From NCBI GenBank assembly GCA_900552855.1, contig USBG01000004.1, forward strand, positions 1 to 34,515: a DNA stretch of 34,515 nucleotides, in the 5' to 3' direction. Position 1 is the stretch's first letter, and each line of letters starts with the position of its first letter. The position numbers and the translations under genes are program-made. This DNA comes from an uncultured Phascolarctobacterium sp. (lineage in GTDB: Bacteria > Bacillota > Negativicutes > Acidaminococcales > Acidaminococcaceae). Under the pieces are notes generated by a model. It did not search any database, was not told the DNA's origin, and saw nothing but the letters and a program-made list of their open reading frames with translations. Of this stretch, positions 7,300 to 16,845 are shown in pieces.

Positions 7300-8363
7300 T
7301 GAAGAAGATACATGTAGCTTTAGGCGAACATGCCTATGATATAGAGATAGAAAAAGGCTTGCTAGACAATATTGGCCAGAAGATAGCGGCGCTGCTTCCT
7401 AAGGCACAGATGGCTGCCATTGTTAGTGATACTAACGTAGCACCATTATATGCAGAAAGACTACAGCATAGCTTAGAGCAGGCTGGCTTTAAAACATCTC
7501 TCATTACTATTGAAGCTGGTGAGCAAAGCAAGAATATGAATATTTTAGCTGATGTTTTAGAACAGCTTGCAGAGTCGGGGATGACTCGGTCCGATGTTTT
7601 GTTAACCCTTGGTGGTGGTGTAGTAGGTGACCTAGGTGGTTTTGCGGCTGCTAGCTTTATGCGTGGCATTGCCTTTGTACAGATACCTACATCGCTTTTG
7701 GCGCAAATAGACAGCAGTGTTGGTGGAAAGGTTGCCGTTGACCTCAAAGCAGGAAAAAACCTGGCAGGTGCTTTTTATCAGCCTAAGGCTGTTTTTATTG
7801 ATACTGATTTGCTAAAGACATTGCCTATACGTTTTCTTCATGATGGTTTGGCTGAGGCTATAAAATATGGCTGTATCAAGGATGCAGGCTTGTTTGAGCA
7901 AATTGACTCTTATGCTGACGATGCAGAGCTTTTATCTAATATTGATAGTGTAGTTGCAGCCTGCTGCACGATTAAGGCACGTATTGTAGAGCAGGATGAG
8001 TTTGATACAGGCCTTAGAATGCTGCTGAATTTTGGTCATACCATTGGTCATGCTGTTGAGCAGCATTTTGGCTACAGCACCTTTACCCATGGAGAGGGTG
8101 TTGCTATAGGCATGTACAAGCTGACTAGTAAAACAGAGGCTATGGGAGTGACTGCTTTAGGTACAGCTGCCAAGCTTAAAATAGTTTTAGAAAAATATAA
8201 TTTGCCAATTACAGCAGGTGTGCCTAGGGAGGCATTACTGCATACTATGTCCAAGGATAAGAAAAAGCAAGGAAATAGCATAACCTTGATTATTCTTGAA
8301 AAAATTGGTGTTGGAGTATTGAAAAAGATTTCCTGGCAGGAGATGCAGGATTATTTGGAGTAG
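7299..8363 (+). CDS. aroB: 3-dehydroquinate synthase
   Basis: It converts DAHP to 3-dehydroquinate, shikimate step 2, using catalytic NAD and a divalent metal. The family's LGGGVVGDLGGFAAASFMRG signature (NAD and phosphate binding) lies near residues 101-120, followed by PTSLLAQIDSSVGGK. The metal ligands sit in the later NFGHTIGHA and HGEGVAIGM motifs. The length of 354 aa is typical. The start overlaps the tyrA stop by one base, and AAAGGAG lies just upstream. aroA begins three bases after its stop. Confidence 0.97.
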   Translation: MKKIHVALGEHAYDIEIEKGLLDNIGQKIAALLPKAQMAAIVSDTNVAPLYAERLQHSLEQAGFKTSLITIEAGEQSKNMNILADVLEQLAESGMTRSDVLLTLGGGVVGDLGGFAAASFMRGIAFVQIPTSLLAQIDSSVGGKVAVDLKAGKNLAGAFYQPKAVFIDTDLLKTLPIRFLHDGLAEAIKYGCIKDAGLFEQIDSYADDAELLSNIDSVVAACCTIKARIVEQDEFDTGLRMLLNFGHTIGHAVEQHFGYSTFTHGEGVAIGMYKLTSKTEAMGVTALGTAAKLKIVLEKYNLPITAGVPREALLHTMSKDKKKQGNSITLIILEKIGVGVLKKISWQEMQDYLE

Positions 8364-8366
8364 TTT

Positions 8367-9662
8367 ATGGAAAAGCTTCGTATTATACCTACAAAATTAC
8401 AAGGAAAAATATTGGTACCGTCCTCTAAAAGTATGGGACACAGAGAAATTATCTGTGCAGCTTTAGCAGATGGTACGAGCGTTGTGGACAATATTAGTAT
8501 GTCTAAGGATATAGAGGCTACCTGTCGTTGTTTGCAGGCTTTAGGCGTTAAAATAGAGTCTGTAGCAAGCTGCTTTAGCGGGCGTAGTGCCTTGAAAATT
8601 ACAGGAACCGGTCGTCTTACTGCTCATTCTAATCTTGCTGATTGTGGTGAGTCAGGGTCTACATTAAGATTTATTATTCCTTTAGCAGTACTTATAGGCA
8701 CACCGTTTACCTTTGTAGGACATGGAAAATTAGTTTCCCGTCCATTGCAGGCATATTACGATATTTTTTCTAAGCAGGGCATAGAATACACCAACGAAGC
8801 TGGACAGCTGCCCTTGACTGTTAATGGTAAGCTAAAATCTGGAGTTTTTCAGCTGCCTGGTGATGTAAGCAGTCAGTTTATTAGTGGTTTGCTGTTTGCC
8901 TTACCTTTGCTAGCTGGTGATTCTGTTATTGAGCTGACCTCTAAGCTAGAGTCAGCCTCCTATGTTGATATGACTATAAGCTGTTTAGCTAAATATGGGA
9001 TAAAAATCATTAACGAAAATCATCAGCGTTATTTTATACAAGGTAATCAATGCTATAGGTCTTGTAATAGTCAAGTAGAGGGGGACTGGTCTCAGGCTGC
9101 CTTTTGGACAGTTGGTGGTTGTTTAGGTAATGGTATAACCTGTACTGGCGTTGATTTTAATGTATTACAGGGAGATATGGCTATTCTTAAGCTTATGAAG
9201 GATATGGGAGCAAAAATAGAACAAACAGAAGGCTCCTTATATGTAGAAAAAAGTAGGACTCAAGGCATTGTTATAGATGCCTCTGATTGTCCTGATATAA
9301 TTCCAATCTTAACAGCCTTAGCAGCTGTAAGTAAGGGAGGAACCGAGATTATCAATGCAGGAAGGTTACGAATCAAGGAATGTGATAGATTAGCAGCAAT
9401 AAGTACAGAGCTGAACAAGCTTGGCGCTGATATTACGGAGCTGCCTGATGGACTTATTATTAATGGCAGGCCTGAGGGTTTAAAGGGGGGAGCTGAGGTT
9501 GATGCCTGGAATGACCATCGTATAGTTATGAGTTTGGCTATTGTTGCTCAGTGCTGTAAAGAGCCAATAGTATTGCATGGAGCAGGCAGCGTTTCAAAAT
9601 CATATCCGGAGTTTTGGCAAGACTACGAAGCTGTTGGCGGAAACATAGAGGTATTATCATGA
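8367..9662 (+). CDS. aroA: 5-enolpyruvylshikimate-3-phosphate synthase
   Basis: It transfers the enolpyruvyl group of PEP to shikimate 3-phosphate, shikimate step 6. The protein has the two-domain fold of six repeated units with the N-terminal SSKSMGHR motif (substrate lysine and arginine), LADCGESGSTLRF near residues 90-102, and the late RIKECDRLAA and DHRIVMSLA motifs. It is 431 aa, a normal length. Here SMGHR replaces the common SxxxR variant SISNR. It starts three bases after aroB and overlaps aroC by four bases (ATGA). Confidence 0.96.
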   Translation: MEKLRIIPTKLQGKILVPSSKSMGHREIICAALADGTSVVDNISMSKDIEATCRCLQALGVKIESVASCFSGRSALKITGTGRLTAHSNLADCGESGSTLRFIIPLAVLIGTPFTFVGHGKLVSRPLQAYYDIFSKQGIEYTNEAGQLPLTVNGKLKSGVFQLPGDVSSQFISGLLFALPLLAGDSVIELTSKLESASYVDMTISCLAKYGIKIINENHQRYFIQGNQCYRSCNSQVEGDWSQAAFWTVGGCLGNGITCTGVDFNVLQGDMAILKLMKDMGAKIEQTEGSLYVEKSRTQGIVIDASDCPDIIPILTALAAVSKGGTEIINAGRLRIKECDRLAAISTELNKLGADITELPDGLIINGRPEGLKGGAEVDAWNDHRIVMSLAIVAQCCKEPIVLHGAGSVSKSYPEFWQDYEAVGGNIEVLS

Positions 9663-10747
9663 GTGGAATGTATGGAATGAATATTAAGATGGCAATTTAT
9701 GGCGAGTCACATGGTGCTTCTATTGGCCTTGTTTTAGATGGAGTGCCTCCAGGATTAGAGCTAGATTTACATGCTATTGAAAGAGAAATGGCTCGTCGTG
9801 CACCTGGAAGGGATGCTCTTAGTACAGCGCGTAAGGAAAAGGATGCATTTGAAATTCAAAGCGGGTTTTTTGAAGGCAAAACTACAGGTACACCATTATG
9901 TGCCATGATTAAAAACAGCGACCAGCATTCTAAGGATTATAGTATTTTAAAGGATAAAATGCGTCCTGGTCATGCTGATTATGCAGGCTTTGTACATTAT
10001 AAGGGCTGCAATGATTATCGTGGTGGAGGAGCATTTTCTGGTCGCCTTACAGCGCCCTTAGTATTTGCAGGTGCCGTTGCTAAGCAGGCCTTGGCTGCAT
10101 ATGGCATTAAGATAGGTGCGCATATTTTACAGATTGCTGATGTAAGAGAAGAGCAATTTAATAATTTAGGAGTTTCTGAAAATGCATTGACTGGCTTGGC
10201 TGGTAAAGCATTTCCTGTTCTTAATGATGAAGCAGGTGCTTTAATGCAACAGCGTATCCTACAGGCTAAATCATCTTTAAACAGCGTTGGCGGAATTATA
10301 GAGGCTATGGCTATTAATGTTCCTGTTGGTCTTGGTAATCCTTATTTTGATTCTGTTGAGAGTAGATTAAGCCATGCGTTATTTAGTGTGCCTGCTGTTA
10401 AAGGTATAGAGTTTGGTGAAGGTTTTGACTTTGCCAAGCTTACTGGCGCTGAGGCCAATGATGAGCTATATTATGATGGTGAGCAGGTAAAGGCATACAG
10501 TAACCATAATGGTGGCATTACAGGTGGCATTAGTAATGGTATGCCAATTATTTTTAGAGCTGCTATCAAACCTACTCCCTCCATTGCTAGGGAGCAGCGA
10601 ACCATTAGCCTGCAGAGTAAGGAAAATACTAAATTAGCAATTGTTGGCAGGCATGATCCATGTATTGTACAGCGTGCGGTGCCTGTTATTGAAGCTGTTG
10701 CTGCGTGGACACTTTGGGATTTGCTTTTGGAAAGAAAAAAGTGGTAA
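9659..10747 (+). CDS. aroC: Chorismate synthase
   Basis: It eliminates phosphate from EPSP to give chorismate, the last common step, and needs reduced FMN as cofactor. The signatures GESHGASIG near the N-terminus, RPGHADYAG and the RGGGAFSGRLTA stretch are all present, as is the late NHNGGITGGISNG. I start at ATG 9659, which overlaps the aroA stop in ATGA and follows GAGG at 9648-9651. This gives 362 aa. An upstream in-frame start at 9614 would add an unrelated extension inside aroA. The FMN-reductase partner, if separate, is not in the window. Confidence 0.95.
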   Translation: MSGMYGMNIKMAIYGESHGASIGLVLDGVPPGLELDLHAIEREMARRAPGRDALSTARKEKDAFEIQSGFFEGKTTGTPLCAMIKNSDQHSKDYSILKDKMRPGHADYAGFVHYKGCNDYRGGGAFSGRLTAPLVFAGAVAKQALAAYGIKIGAHILQIADVREEQFNNLGVSENALTGLAGKAFPVLNDEAGALMQQRILQAKSSLNSVGGIIEAMAINVPVGLGNPYFDSVESRLSHALFSVPAVKGIEFGEGFDFAKLTGAEANDELYYDGEQVKAYSNHNGGITGGISNGMPIIFRAAIKPTPSIAREQRTISLQSKENTKLAIVGRHDPCIVQRAVPVIEAVAAWTLWDLLLERKKW

Positions 10748-10810
10748 GCTATATATTAGTAAAGTAATAGCCAGGAGACTGCTTGATGAGCAGACGGAGG
10801 GGAGCATAAA

Positions 10811-11926
10811 ATGCAGCTTGATTTAGAAAAGATTAGAATAGAAATCGATAAGGCTGATAGAGAGCTAGTAAGAGTTTTAGAGAACAGGCTTAATCTTGTC
10901 ATGCAGGTAGCAGCATACAAGAAAGCTCAGGGATTGCCTGTTAAGGATGTTGTTCGTGAGGCTAAGGTTATTAACAAGGTAGTAGGCTGTTTGGAGAATG
11001 ATAAATATGCTCCTGCTATGCGCAGTATTATGCGTAGTATCATTGACGCAGCCTGCGAGCTAGAGGAGGCAGAGCTGTCCGAGCCAAGTAATCGTACCTT
11101 GAAAATAGGTTGCTTTGGGCCAGAGGGGTCCTTTACTCATCAAGCCTTAGAGGATTATTTTAAGGATAGAAGCTATGAACGTGTTCACTATAATACATTT
11201 GAAGAGGTCGTTACTGCGGTAAGTACTGGTACACTAAGCTACGGCGTGCTTCCTATTGAAAATTCTTCTACTGGTGGTATTACTGAGGTTTATGATTTAT
11301 TAAGACAATATGATTGCTGTATTGTAGGGGAGCAATGCGTAAAGATTGAACAAAATCTTTTGGGATGTAAGGGCGCTACGCTCCAAACTATTAAAAGGGT
11401 TTACTCACATCCTCAGGGCTTTAGGCAAAGCAAGGAATTTTTTAAGGACCATCCACAGATGGAACAGCTACCATATTTTAGTACATCTAAAAGCGCAGAG
11501 ATGGTTGCTGCCAGTCAGGATATAGCATCAGGAGCTGTAGCTGGAAAAATGGCTGCCGATCTTTATGGACTGCAAATTATTGCTCCCAATATTAACTACA
11601 ATTCTAATAACTATACTCGTTTTGTTGTTATTGCTAAAAATCCAGAGCTAGTACCAGGGGCTGACAAAATCACCTTGATTGTGGCAGTTAAGCACGAGGC
11701 AGGTTCTCTATATAAAATGTTGGCCAGCTTTTATCATACAGGTCTTAACATGCTGAATATAGAGTCACGTCCTATCATAGGCAAATCATGGGAATATTTT
11801 TTCTATATTGATGTTACAGGAAACGTGAATGATCCTCTCGTAAAGGATTTGTTAGAGGAGGTACGTGAAAAATGTACCTATTGCAAGCTTTTGGGAAACT
11901 ATCGCGCTTTTGCCACTAGAGAATAG
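10811..11926 (+). CDS. pheA: Bifunctional chorismate mutase / prephenate dehydratase (P-protein)
   Basis: It rearranges chorismate to prephenate and then dehydrates and decarboxylates it to phenylpyruvate. Residues 1-88 are an AroQ-type helical chorismate mutase (IRIEIDKADRELV opening). The dehydratase domain, about 97-275, has GPEGSFTHQA, the NSSTGGI motif and the catalytic-region YTRF with T269-R270-F271. A C-terminal ACT domain, about 285-365, carries ESRP (318-321), the Phe-binding motif, so allosteric inhibition by Phe is likely. At 371 aa it matches E. coli PheA. The chorismate mutase part also serves the TyrA branch, since TyrA here lacks one. A strong GGAGGGGAG site precedes the ATG. 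Confidence 0.95.
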   Translation: MQLDLEKIRIEIDKADRELVRVLENRLNLVMQVAAYKKAQGLPVKDVVREAKVINKVVGCLENDKYAPAMRSIMRSIIDAACELEEAELSEPSNRTLKIGCFGPEGSFTHQALEDYFKDRSYERVHYNTFEEVVTAVSTGTLSYGVLPIENSSTGGITEVYDLLRQYDCCIVGEQCVKIEQNLLGCKGATLQTIKRVYSHPQGFRQSKEFFKDHPQMEQLPYFSTSKSAEMVAASQDIASGAVAGKMAADLYGLQIIAPNINYNSNNYTRFVVIAKNPELVPGADKITLIVAVKHEAGSLYKMLASFYHTGLNMLNIESRPIIGKSWEYFFYIDVTGNVNDPLVKDLLEEVREKCTYCKLLGNYRAFATRE

Positions 11927-11935
11927 GAGAAAAGT

Positions 11936-12757
11936 ATGAAAAAATATGGTTTATTAGGAGGTAAGCTGGGTCATAGTCTGTCACCGGTTATTCACGAGTC
12001 TTTTTTTAAACATATTGGATTAGATGGTAGCTATGAGCTTTTAGAGACAGAGCTGGTTGCTTTGCCACAGCGTATGGAGCAGCTGGCTAGTGAGTTTGTA
12101 GGAGTAAATGTTACCATTCCACATAAGCTTAATGTCATTCCTTTTTTAGATGGAGTTGCACAAGAGGCACAGGCAATTGGTGCTGTAAATACTATAAAAT
12201 TTACAGATGACGGAGCATTTGGCTATAATACTGATTATTTTGGCTTCAAGCGTCTTTTGGAGTATAATAATATTGATGTTAAAGGTAGGTCTGCAGTTGT
12301 TTTAGGAAGCGGTGGCGCTGCTAGAGCTGTAGTGAAATGCTTGGCTGATTTGGGCGTAGAAAAACCTTATTTGGTAACTCGGCGAACTGATGAGGTGGAT
12401 GCTGATTTTCTGCAAATGCTGCCAGAACTAAAAATAATTGGCTATAACGAATTATCACAGTTCAATGGCGACGTACTAATTAATTGCACACCAGTGGGAA
12501 TGTATCCTAGTGTGGAGGCTTCACCAATTAGTGCAGATATTAGTAAAGCCTTTGAGGCTTCAGTAGATTTGATTTATAATCCTGCAGAGACCTTGTTCTT
12601 ACGTCAGGCTAGGTTGGCAGGAAAGAAATACGTAAATGGATTGTTTATGCTAGTAGCGCAGGCTGTAGCGGCACAGGAAATATGGCAGGCTGCAACCTAT
12701 GACAGCAGCTTGATTATAAAGATAATGGATGATATTAATAAAATGCTGCATGCTTAG
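11936..12757 (+). CDS. aroE: Shikimate dehydrogenase
   Basis: It reduces 3-dehydroshikimate to shikimate with NADPH, shikimate step 4. The N-terminal GHSLSPVIH binds substrate. NVTIPHK contains the catalytic K64, and D100 in NTDYFG completes the pair. The nucleotide motif GSGGAARA lies near residue 124, and the C-terminal part contains NPAETLFL and a Gln-rich stretch. At 273 aa the length is normal. It lies nine bases after pheA with GGAGAAAAG as ribosome site. Confidence 0.96.
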   Translation: MKKYGLLGGKLGHSLSPVIHESFFKHIGLDGSYELLETELVALPQRMEQLASEFVGVNVTIPHKLNVIPFLDGVAQEAQAIGAVNTIKFTDDGAFGYNTDYFGFKRLLEYNNIDVKGRSAVVLGSGGAARAVVKCLADLGVEKPYLVTRRTDEVDADFLQMLPELKIIGYNELSQFNGDVLINCTPVGMYPSVEASPISADISKAFEASVDLIYNPAETLFLRQARLAGKKYVNGLFMLVAQAVAAQEIWQAATYDSSLIIKIMDDINKMLHA

Positions 12758-12807
12758 TAAGTAGCATCTATTTTGCTGAGCATATTACAGCAGGAGGAGT
12801 GAAAGCT

Positions 12808-13356
12808 ATGGAGCATAAGAATATTATTTTAATCGGCATGCCTGGAAGTGGCAAAACGACATTTGGCAGAAAGCTTGCAGAAATATTGAAGCGTGATTTT
12901 TATGATGCGGATGATGTTTTGGTGGCTAGGGAAAAGCATACTATAAAAGAGCTTTTCGCAGAGGGTGAAAAGTGCTTTCGTGATGCGGAAACTAGGACTT
13001 TACAAGAGCTTTCCAAGCTGAACGGTGTTGTTATTGCTACAGGTGGTGGAGCTATCTTGCGTCCTGAAAACATGTCCATGCTTAAGAAAAATGGTGTAGT
13101 TATATTCATCAATCGTAGTCCTGATAAAATTTATCACTGCATTAATGATAATTATCGTCCGCTCCTAGCTGATGACAAAATGAAAATATATAATCTTTAT
13201 GCAGAGCGTAAGGATTTATATCAACGCTATGCTGATTATATTGTTCCTAATAATGGAGATTCTGAGGAAACAATTCATAGGCTGCTTTGTTATTCTCAGG
13301 AGGTAATTAAGAGCGAGGGTAATTTTTGTACTATCAATGATTTAATGGGGGATTAA
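12808..13356 (+). CDS. aroK: Shikimate kinase
   Basis: It phosphorylates shikimate at the 3-hydroxyl with ATP, shikimate step 5. The Walker A motif GMPGSGKTT (residues 10-18), the shikimate-binding DADD and the ATGGGAIL motif identify it. At 182 aa it is slightly longer than average. I choose ATG 12808 because AGGAGGAG (12792-12799) sits 8 nt upstream. An in-frame GTG at 12799 falls inside that ribosome site. It is four bases before aroQ. Confidence 0.94.
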   Translation: MEHKNIILIGMPGSGKTTFGRKLAEILKRDFYDADDVLVAREKHTIKELFAEGEKCFRDAETRTLQELSKLNGVVIATGGGAILRPENMSMLKKNGVVIFINRSPDKIYHCINDNYRPLLADDKMKIYNLYAERKDLYQRYADYIVPNNGDSEETIHRLLCYSQEVIKSEGNFCTINDLMGD

Positions 13357-13360
13357 TCAT

Positions 13361-13798
13361 ATGCGTAGAATTTTAGTTATTAATGGTCCTAATATTAATA
13401 TGCTGGGAATCCGTGAAAAGAGTATTTATGGACGCCAGGATTATGATAGCCTGTGTGATTATATTAGTTCTGCGGCTAATCGTTTAGGTGTTGATGTGGA
13501 GTTATTCCAAAGCAATTATGAAGGAGATATTGTCAATGCTATTCAGCAAGCATATGGCAATTTTGATGGTATAGTTATCAATCCTGCTGCCTTTACTCAT
13601 TATAGTATTGCTATATTAGATGCACTTAAGGCAGTGAATATTCCTGCTATAGAGGTGCATATCAGCAATATTCATCAAAGAGAGGAATTTCGTCGCCATT
13701 CTGTAACTGCTCCTGCCTGCATAGGACAAATTTGTGGCTTAGGCTTTGCTGGTTATGCTTTGGCACTAGAGGCACTTTCTGTGTATAGAGCAGAATAA
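13361..13798 (+). CDS. aroQ: Type II 3-dehydroquinate dehydratase
   Basis: It dehydrates 3-dehydroquinate to 3-dehydroshikimate, shikimate step 3. The type II signature NGPNINMLG is at the N-terminus, the flexible-loop catalytic Tyr in REKSIYG, NPAAFTHYS in the middle, and HISNIHQREEFR carries the catalytic His region. At 145 aa it is typical of the dodecameric type II enzyme and unrelated to the type I AroD. It is the last gene of the operon, with a terminator 20 nt downstream. Confidence 0.96.
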   Translation: MRRILVINGPNINMLGIREKSIYGRQDYDSLCDYISSAANRLGVDVELFQSNYEGDIVNAIQQAYGNFDGIVINPAAFTHYSIAILDALKAVNIPAIEVHISNIHQREEFRRHSVTAPACIGQICGLGFAGYALALEALSVYRAE

Positions 13799-13818
13799 AA
13801 TATTCATAAGAAGTATTT

Positions 13819-13854
13819 AAAGCATGGTAATTTTAGCGATTACCATGCTTTTTT
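13819..13854 (+). terminator. Terminator of the aro operon
   Basis: AAAGCATGGTAA (13819-13830) pairs over 12 bp with 13840-13851 around a 9-nt loop and runs into T residues. It ends the nine-gene operon. Confidence 0.9.
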
Positions 13855-13931
13855 ATATATATAAGGCGTCTGTTATACCTGTTTAGGGAGAAAGTACGTT
13901 ATGTATATAATGTATGCTAGCCTTTAGATAT

Positions 13932-13978
13932 AAAAAATCTCCTAAAGCAGACCGTTCAATTGTCTACTTTAGGAGATT
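13932..13978 (-). terminator. Terminator of the peptide transporter operon
   Basis: Arms 13936-13952 and 13962-13978 pair with a single mismatch around a 9-nt loop. On the minus strand the structure is followed by a run of T, so it ends the transporter operon that converges on the aro operon. Confidence 0.85.
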
Positions 13979-13995
13979 GAGATTATTAGGGATTT

Positions 13996-14958
13996 TTATT
14001 TACTGCAGTCAACACAAGCGCAGGCTACGAAATGGTTGGGTTCAACCTCACGCAGCTTGGGGTTGCCTTGCTTACAGATTTCCTGCGGGCAGTCGCAGCG
14101 AGGATAGAAGCGGCATTCATTAGGCAGGTTAATGGGGGAAGTAATTTCGCCCTTAATAACCTGACGCTTGGGCTTTTCCTTACCAACTACGGGCAGAGGA
14201 ATTGCAGATAATAGAGCCTTGGTATAGGGATGGAGAGGGTTAGAGAAAAGTACATCAGCAGGTGCTTTTTCTACCATTTGTCCCATATACATTACAGCAA
14301 TATCATCAGAGAAGTATTTTACAACAGAAAGGTCGTGAGTAATAAATACATAGGTCAGACCGTATTTTTCCTGCAGCTCTTTGAGCAGGTTCAGAATTTG
14401 CGCCTGAATAGATACATCCAGAGCGGAAACGGGCTCGTCACAGACAATCAGCTTAGGATTCATTGCCAGTGCTCTAGCAATACCAATGCGCTGACGGCGA
14501 CCGCCATCAAGCTCATGAGGATATACATTGACGTAACGCTCTGCCAGACCAACGGTTTCCATAAGCTCTAAGGTGCGCTTTTCAACAGCAGCCTTATTAG
14601 GAAGCAGCTTGTGCTCAATGATAGGCTCGCTGATAAGCTGGCTTACAGTTTCACGAGGGTCAAGAGAGGAGAAGGGGTCTTGGAATACCATCTGCATTTT
14701 TTGGCGCAGAGGACGCATTTCCTTACGGCTCAGCTTGGTGATATCCTGACCGTCAAAAATAATGTTGCCGGAGGTAGGCTCAATGAGCTTCAAAATGCAT
14801 CGACCTGTAGTGGATTTGCCACAGCCAGATTCACCCACAATGCCCAGGGTGCGTCCCTCTTCGATTTTAAAGCTTACACCGTCAACAGCATGCAGCAGGC
14901 CGTTGGCAGTAGTAAAGTGTTTCGTAAGGTTTTGTACCTCTAAGATTGTTTTAGCCAT
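13996..14958 (-). CDS. dppF: Oligopeptide/dipeptide ABC transporter, ATP-binding protein (F subunit)
   Basis: It is one of the two ATPases that power peptide uptake. Walker A is GESGCGKST near residue 41. The signature reads LDGGRRQR instead of the canonical LSGGQ, a variant I have seen in this subfamily. Walker B is LIVCDEP. The C-terminal tail has four spaced cysteines (CRFYPRCDCPQEIC region), the oligopeptide-transporter C-terminal region of this family. At 320 aa it is normal. The ATG at 14958 overlaps the end of dppD by 8 nt and has AAGGAGA upstream. The symbol is by position and family. Peptide specificity cannot be read from the ATPase. Confidence 0.9.
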   Translation of the reverse strand: MAKTILEVQNLTKHFTTANGLLHAVDGVSFKIEEGRTLGIVGESGCGKSTTGRCILKLIEPTSGNIIFDGQDITKLSRKEMRPLRQKMQMVFQDPFSSLDPRETVSQLISEPIIEHKLLPNKAAVEKRTLELMETVGLAERYVNVYPHELDGGRRQRIGIARALAMNPKLIVCDEPVSALDVSIQAQILNLLKELQEKYGLTYVFITHDLSVVKYFSDDIAVMYMGQMVEKAPADVLFSNPLHPYTKALLSAIPLPVVGKEKPKRQVIKGEITSPINLPNECRFYPRCDCPQEICKQGNPKLREVEPNHFVACACVDCSK

Positions 14959-15955
14959 TTTGATTTCTCCTTAAAGCAAAGCCTTTTCTTGCGTATGCAT
15001 GGCAGGCTACAAAATGAGTTTCACTTCCGTCTACAGCTTCCAGCTTAGGTACGGATTTAGAGCATTCTTCTGTAGCATAGGGACAGCGAGGAGAGAATGC
15101 ACATCCAGGAGGCAGGTCGGAGGGGTCAGGCATGAGGCCTTTAATAGGAACCAGCATTTCACCACGTTCCTTCAGATTAGGTAAGGAGTTAAACAAGCCT
15201 TCGGTATAGGGATGGCGCATATTGTTGAAAACATCATTAACGGTGCCTTTTTCTACAATACGGCCAGCATACATAACTGCCATATCGTCACAAACCTCGG
15301 CAACAACGCCTAAGCTGTGAGTAATGAGCAGCATAGACATTTCTTTTTTGTTAATGAGCTCCTTCATAAGCTCCAATACCTGTGCTTGAATAGTAACGTC
15401 AAGGGCTGTGGTAGGCTCGTCTGCAATGAGCAGCTTGGGGCTGCAGGCCAAAGCAATAGCAATAACTACACGTTGCTTCATACCACCAGAGAATTGGTGA
15501 GGATAATCATGAGAGCGAGAGGCTGCAATGCCTACCAGCTGCAGCATTTCCTCGGCCTTTTCCATTGCTTGTTCAGGTGTAAGGTTTTGGTGAAGCTCCA
15601 GACTTTCAGCAATTTGCTCGCCAACAGTCATAACAGGGTTTAAAGCAGTCATAGGGTCTTGGAAAATCATAGCAACATCATTGCCACGAACATTTTCCAG
15701 TTGATGAGGAGTCATTGTAAGTACATCTTCACCGTCTAGCTTAATGGTACCGCTTTTGATAACACCGGGAGGATTAGGAACAAGGTTCAAAATAGATAAG
15801 GCAGTTGTTGTTTTGCCTGCACCGGTTTCGCCTACTAATCCAAGGGTACGTTTTTTGCCGATGGCGATGTCAATGCCATTAACAGCATGTACATCAGCAT
15901 CTTCTGTTTCGTAATGGACAACAAGGTCCTTAATATCTAAAAGTAAATCTTCCAT
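14951..15955 (-). CDS. dppD: Oligopeptide/dipeptide ABC transporter, ATP-binding protein (D subunit)
   Basis: It is the partner ATPase of DppF. Walker A is GETGAGKTT, the signature is the canonical FSGGMKQR, and Walker B is LLIADEP. The C-terminal region contains CAFSPRCPYATEEC, the family's cysteine-bearing extension. At 334 aa it is normal. The ribosome site AGGAGA lies just before the ATG at 15955. It is 12 nt downstream of dppC. Confidence 0.92.
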   Translation of the reverse strand: MEDLLLDIKDLVVHYETEDADVHAVNGIDIAIGKKRTLGLVGETGAGKTTTALSILNLVPNPPGVIKSGTIKLDGEDVLTMTPHQLENVRGNDVAMIFQDPMTALNPVMTVGEQIAESLELHQNLTPEQAMEKAEEMLQLVGIAASRSHDYPHQFSGGMKQRVVIAIALACSPKLLIADEPTTALDVTIQAQVLELMKELINKKEMSMLLITHSLGVVAEVCDDMAVMYAGRIVEKGTVNDVFNNMRHPYTEGLFNSLPNLKERGEMLVPIKGLMPDPSDLPPGCAFSPRCPYATEECSKSVPKLEAVDGSETHFVACHAYARKGFALRRNQNG

Positions 15956-15967
15956 AGCAGCTATCTC

Positions 15968-16840
15968 CTATTTCTTCAGCTTAGGATCAAGGGCGTCACG
16001 GAGACCGTCGCCTAAAAGGTTTAAGGCAAGAACTGTGAACAGAATTGCCAGACCAGGAATTACGCACATATAGCTGGCATCACGAATGTGACCGCGTCCA
16101 GAGGAGAGCAGTGCACCCCATTCAGGAGCAGGTGCGGGAACGCCAATACCCAAAAAGCTCAAAGAGGATGCAGAAATAATCGTGGTACCAATGAGTAGAG
16201 TGGTTTGTACGATAATAGGGGACAGGCAGTTAGGCAGAATGTGGCGCAGAATAATCTTCCATGTAGGAAGACCCATAGCATAGGAGGATTCTACGTACTC
16301 TAAGTCCCTGATAGTCATTACAGATGCACGAACTATTCTAGCAAAGTTAGTTGCACAGGAAATTGCCAGAGCAATAATAAGGTTTACAGTGCTGGTACCC
16401 AGCAGGGATACGATTACAACGGCTTTGAGAATGTTGGGAATAGAATAGAAAATATCAATGCCACGCATGATAATGCTATCCCACCAGCCGCCATAAAAGC
16501 CTGCAATGGAGCCTAAAATAGTACCTGCAATAAGGCCTAAGCCTACAGAGCCAATGCCAATTGCCAAAGAGTAACGAGAACCGTATACTACGCGGGCAAA
16601 AAGGTCACGACCATATTCATCAGTACCAAACCAGTGCTCTGCTCCAGGCGGGCGCAGCTTAATTGCCAGGTTTTGGCCAATAACATCAGTATTGTAATCA
16701 AAAACAAAGGGACTGATGATAGCAGCAATAGTCAATAAAATCAGGAAGGCTGCACCTAAAACAGCGCCCTTGTTCTTCATCAGGCGATGGAGAACCTCCT
16801 GAGTCATTGTTCTTCTTTTTCTTATAGTAGTTTTTGCCAT
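15968..16840 (-). CDS. dppC: Oligopeptide/dipeptide ABC transporter, permease (C subunit)
   Basis: This inner-membrane permease has a long first hydrophobic helix (GAVLGAAFLILLTIAAIISPF), an extracytoplasmic loop, and the binding-protein-dependent transport domain with the EAA-like loop ESSYAMGLPTWKIILRHILPN. Several further membrane segments follow. I start at ATG 16840 with AAGGGG upstream, giving 290 aa. An alternative GTG at 16849 would overlap the dppB stop and add three residues. Confidence 0.92.
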   Translation of the reverse strand: MAKTTIRKRRTMTQEVLHRLMKNKGAVLGAAFLILLTIAAIISPFVFDYNTDVIGQNLAIKLRPPGAEHWFGTDEYGRDLFARVVYGSRYSLAIGIGSVGLGLIAGTILGSIAGFYGGWWDSIIMRGIDIFYSIPNILKAVVIVSLLGTSTVNLIIALAISCATNFARIVRASVMTIRDLEYVESSYAMGLPTWKIILRHILPNCLSPIIVQTTLLIGTTIISASSLSFLGIGVPAPAPEWGALLSSGRGHIRDASYMCVIPGLAILFTVLALNLLGDGLRDALDPKLKK

Positions 16841-16845
16841 CGTTA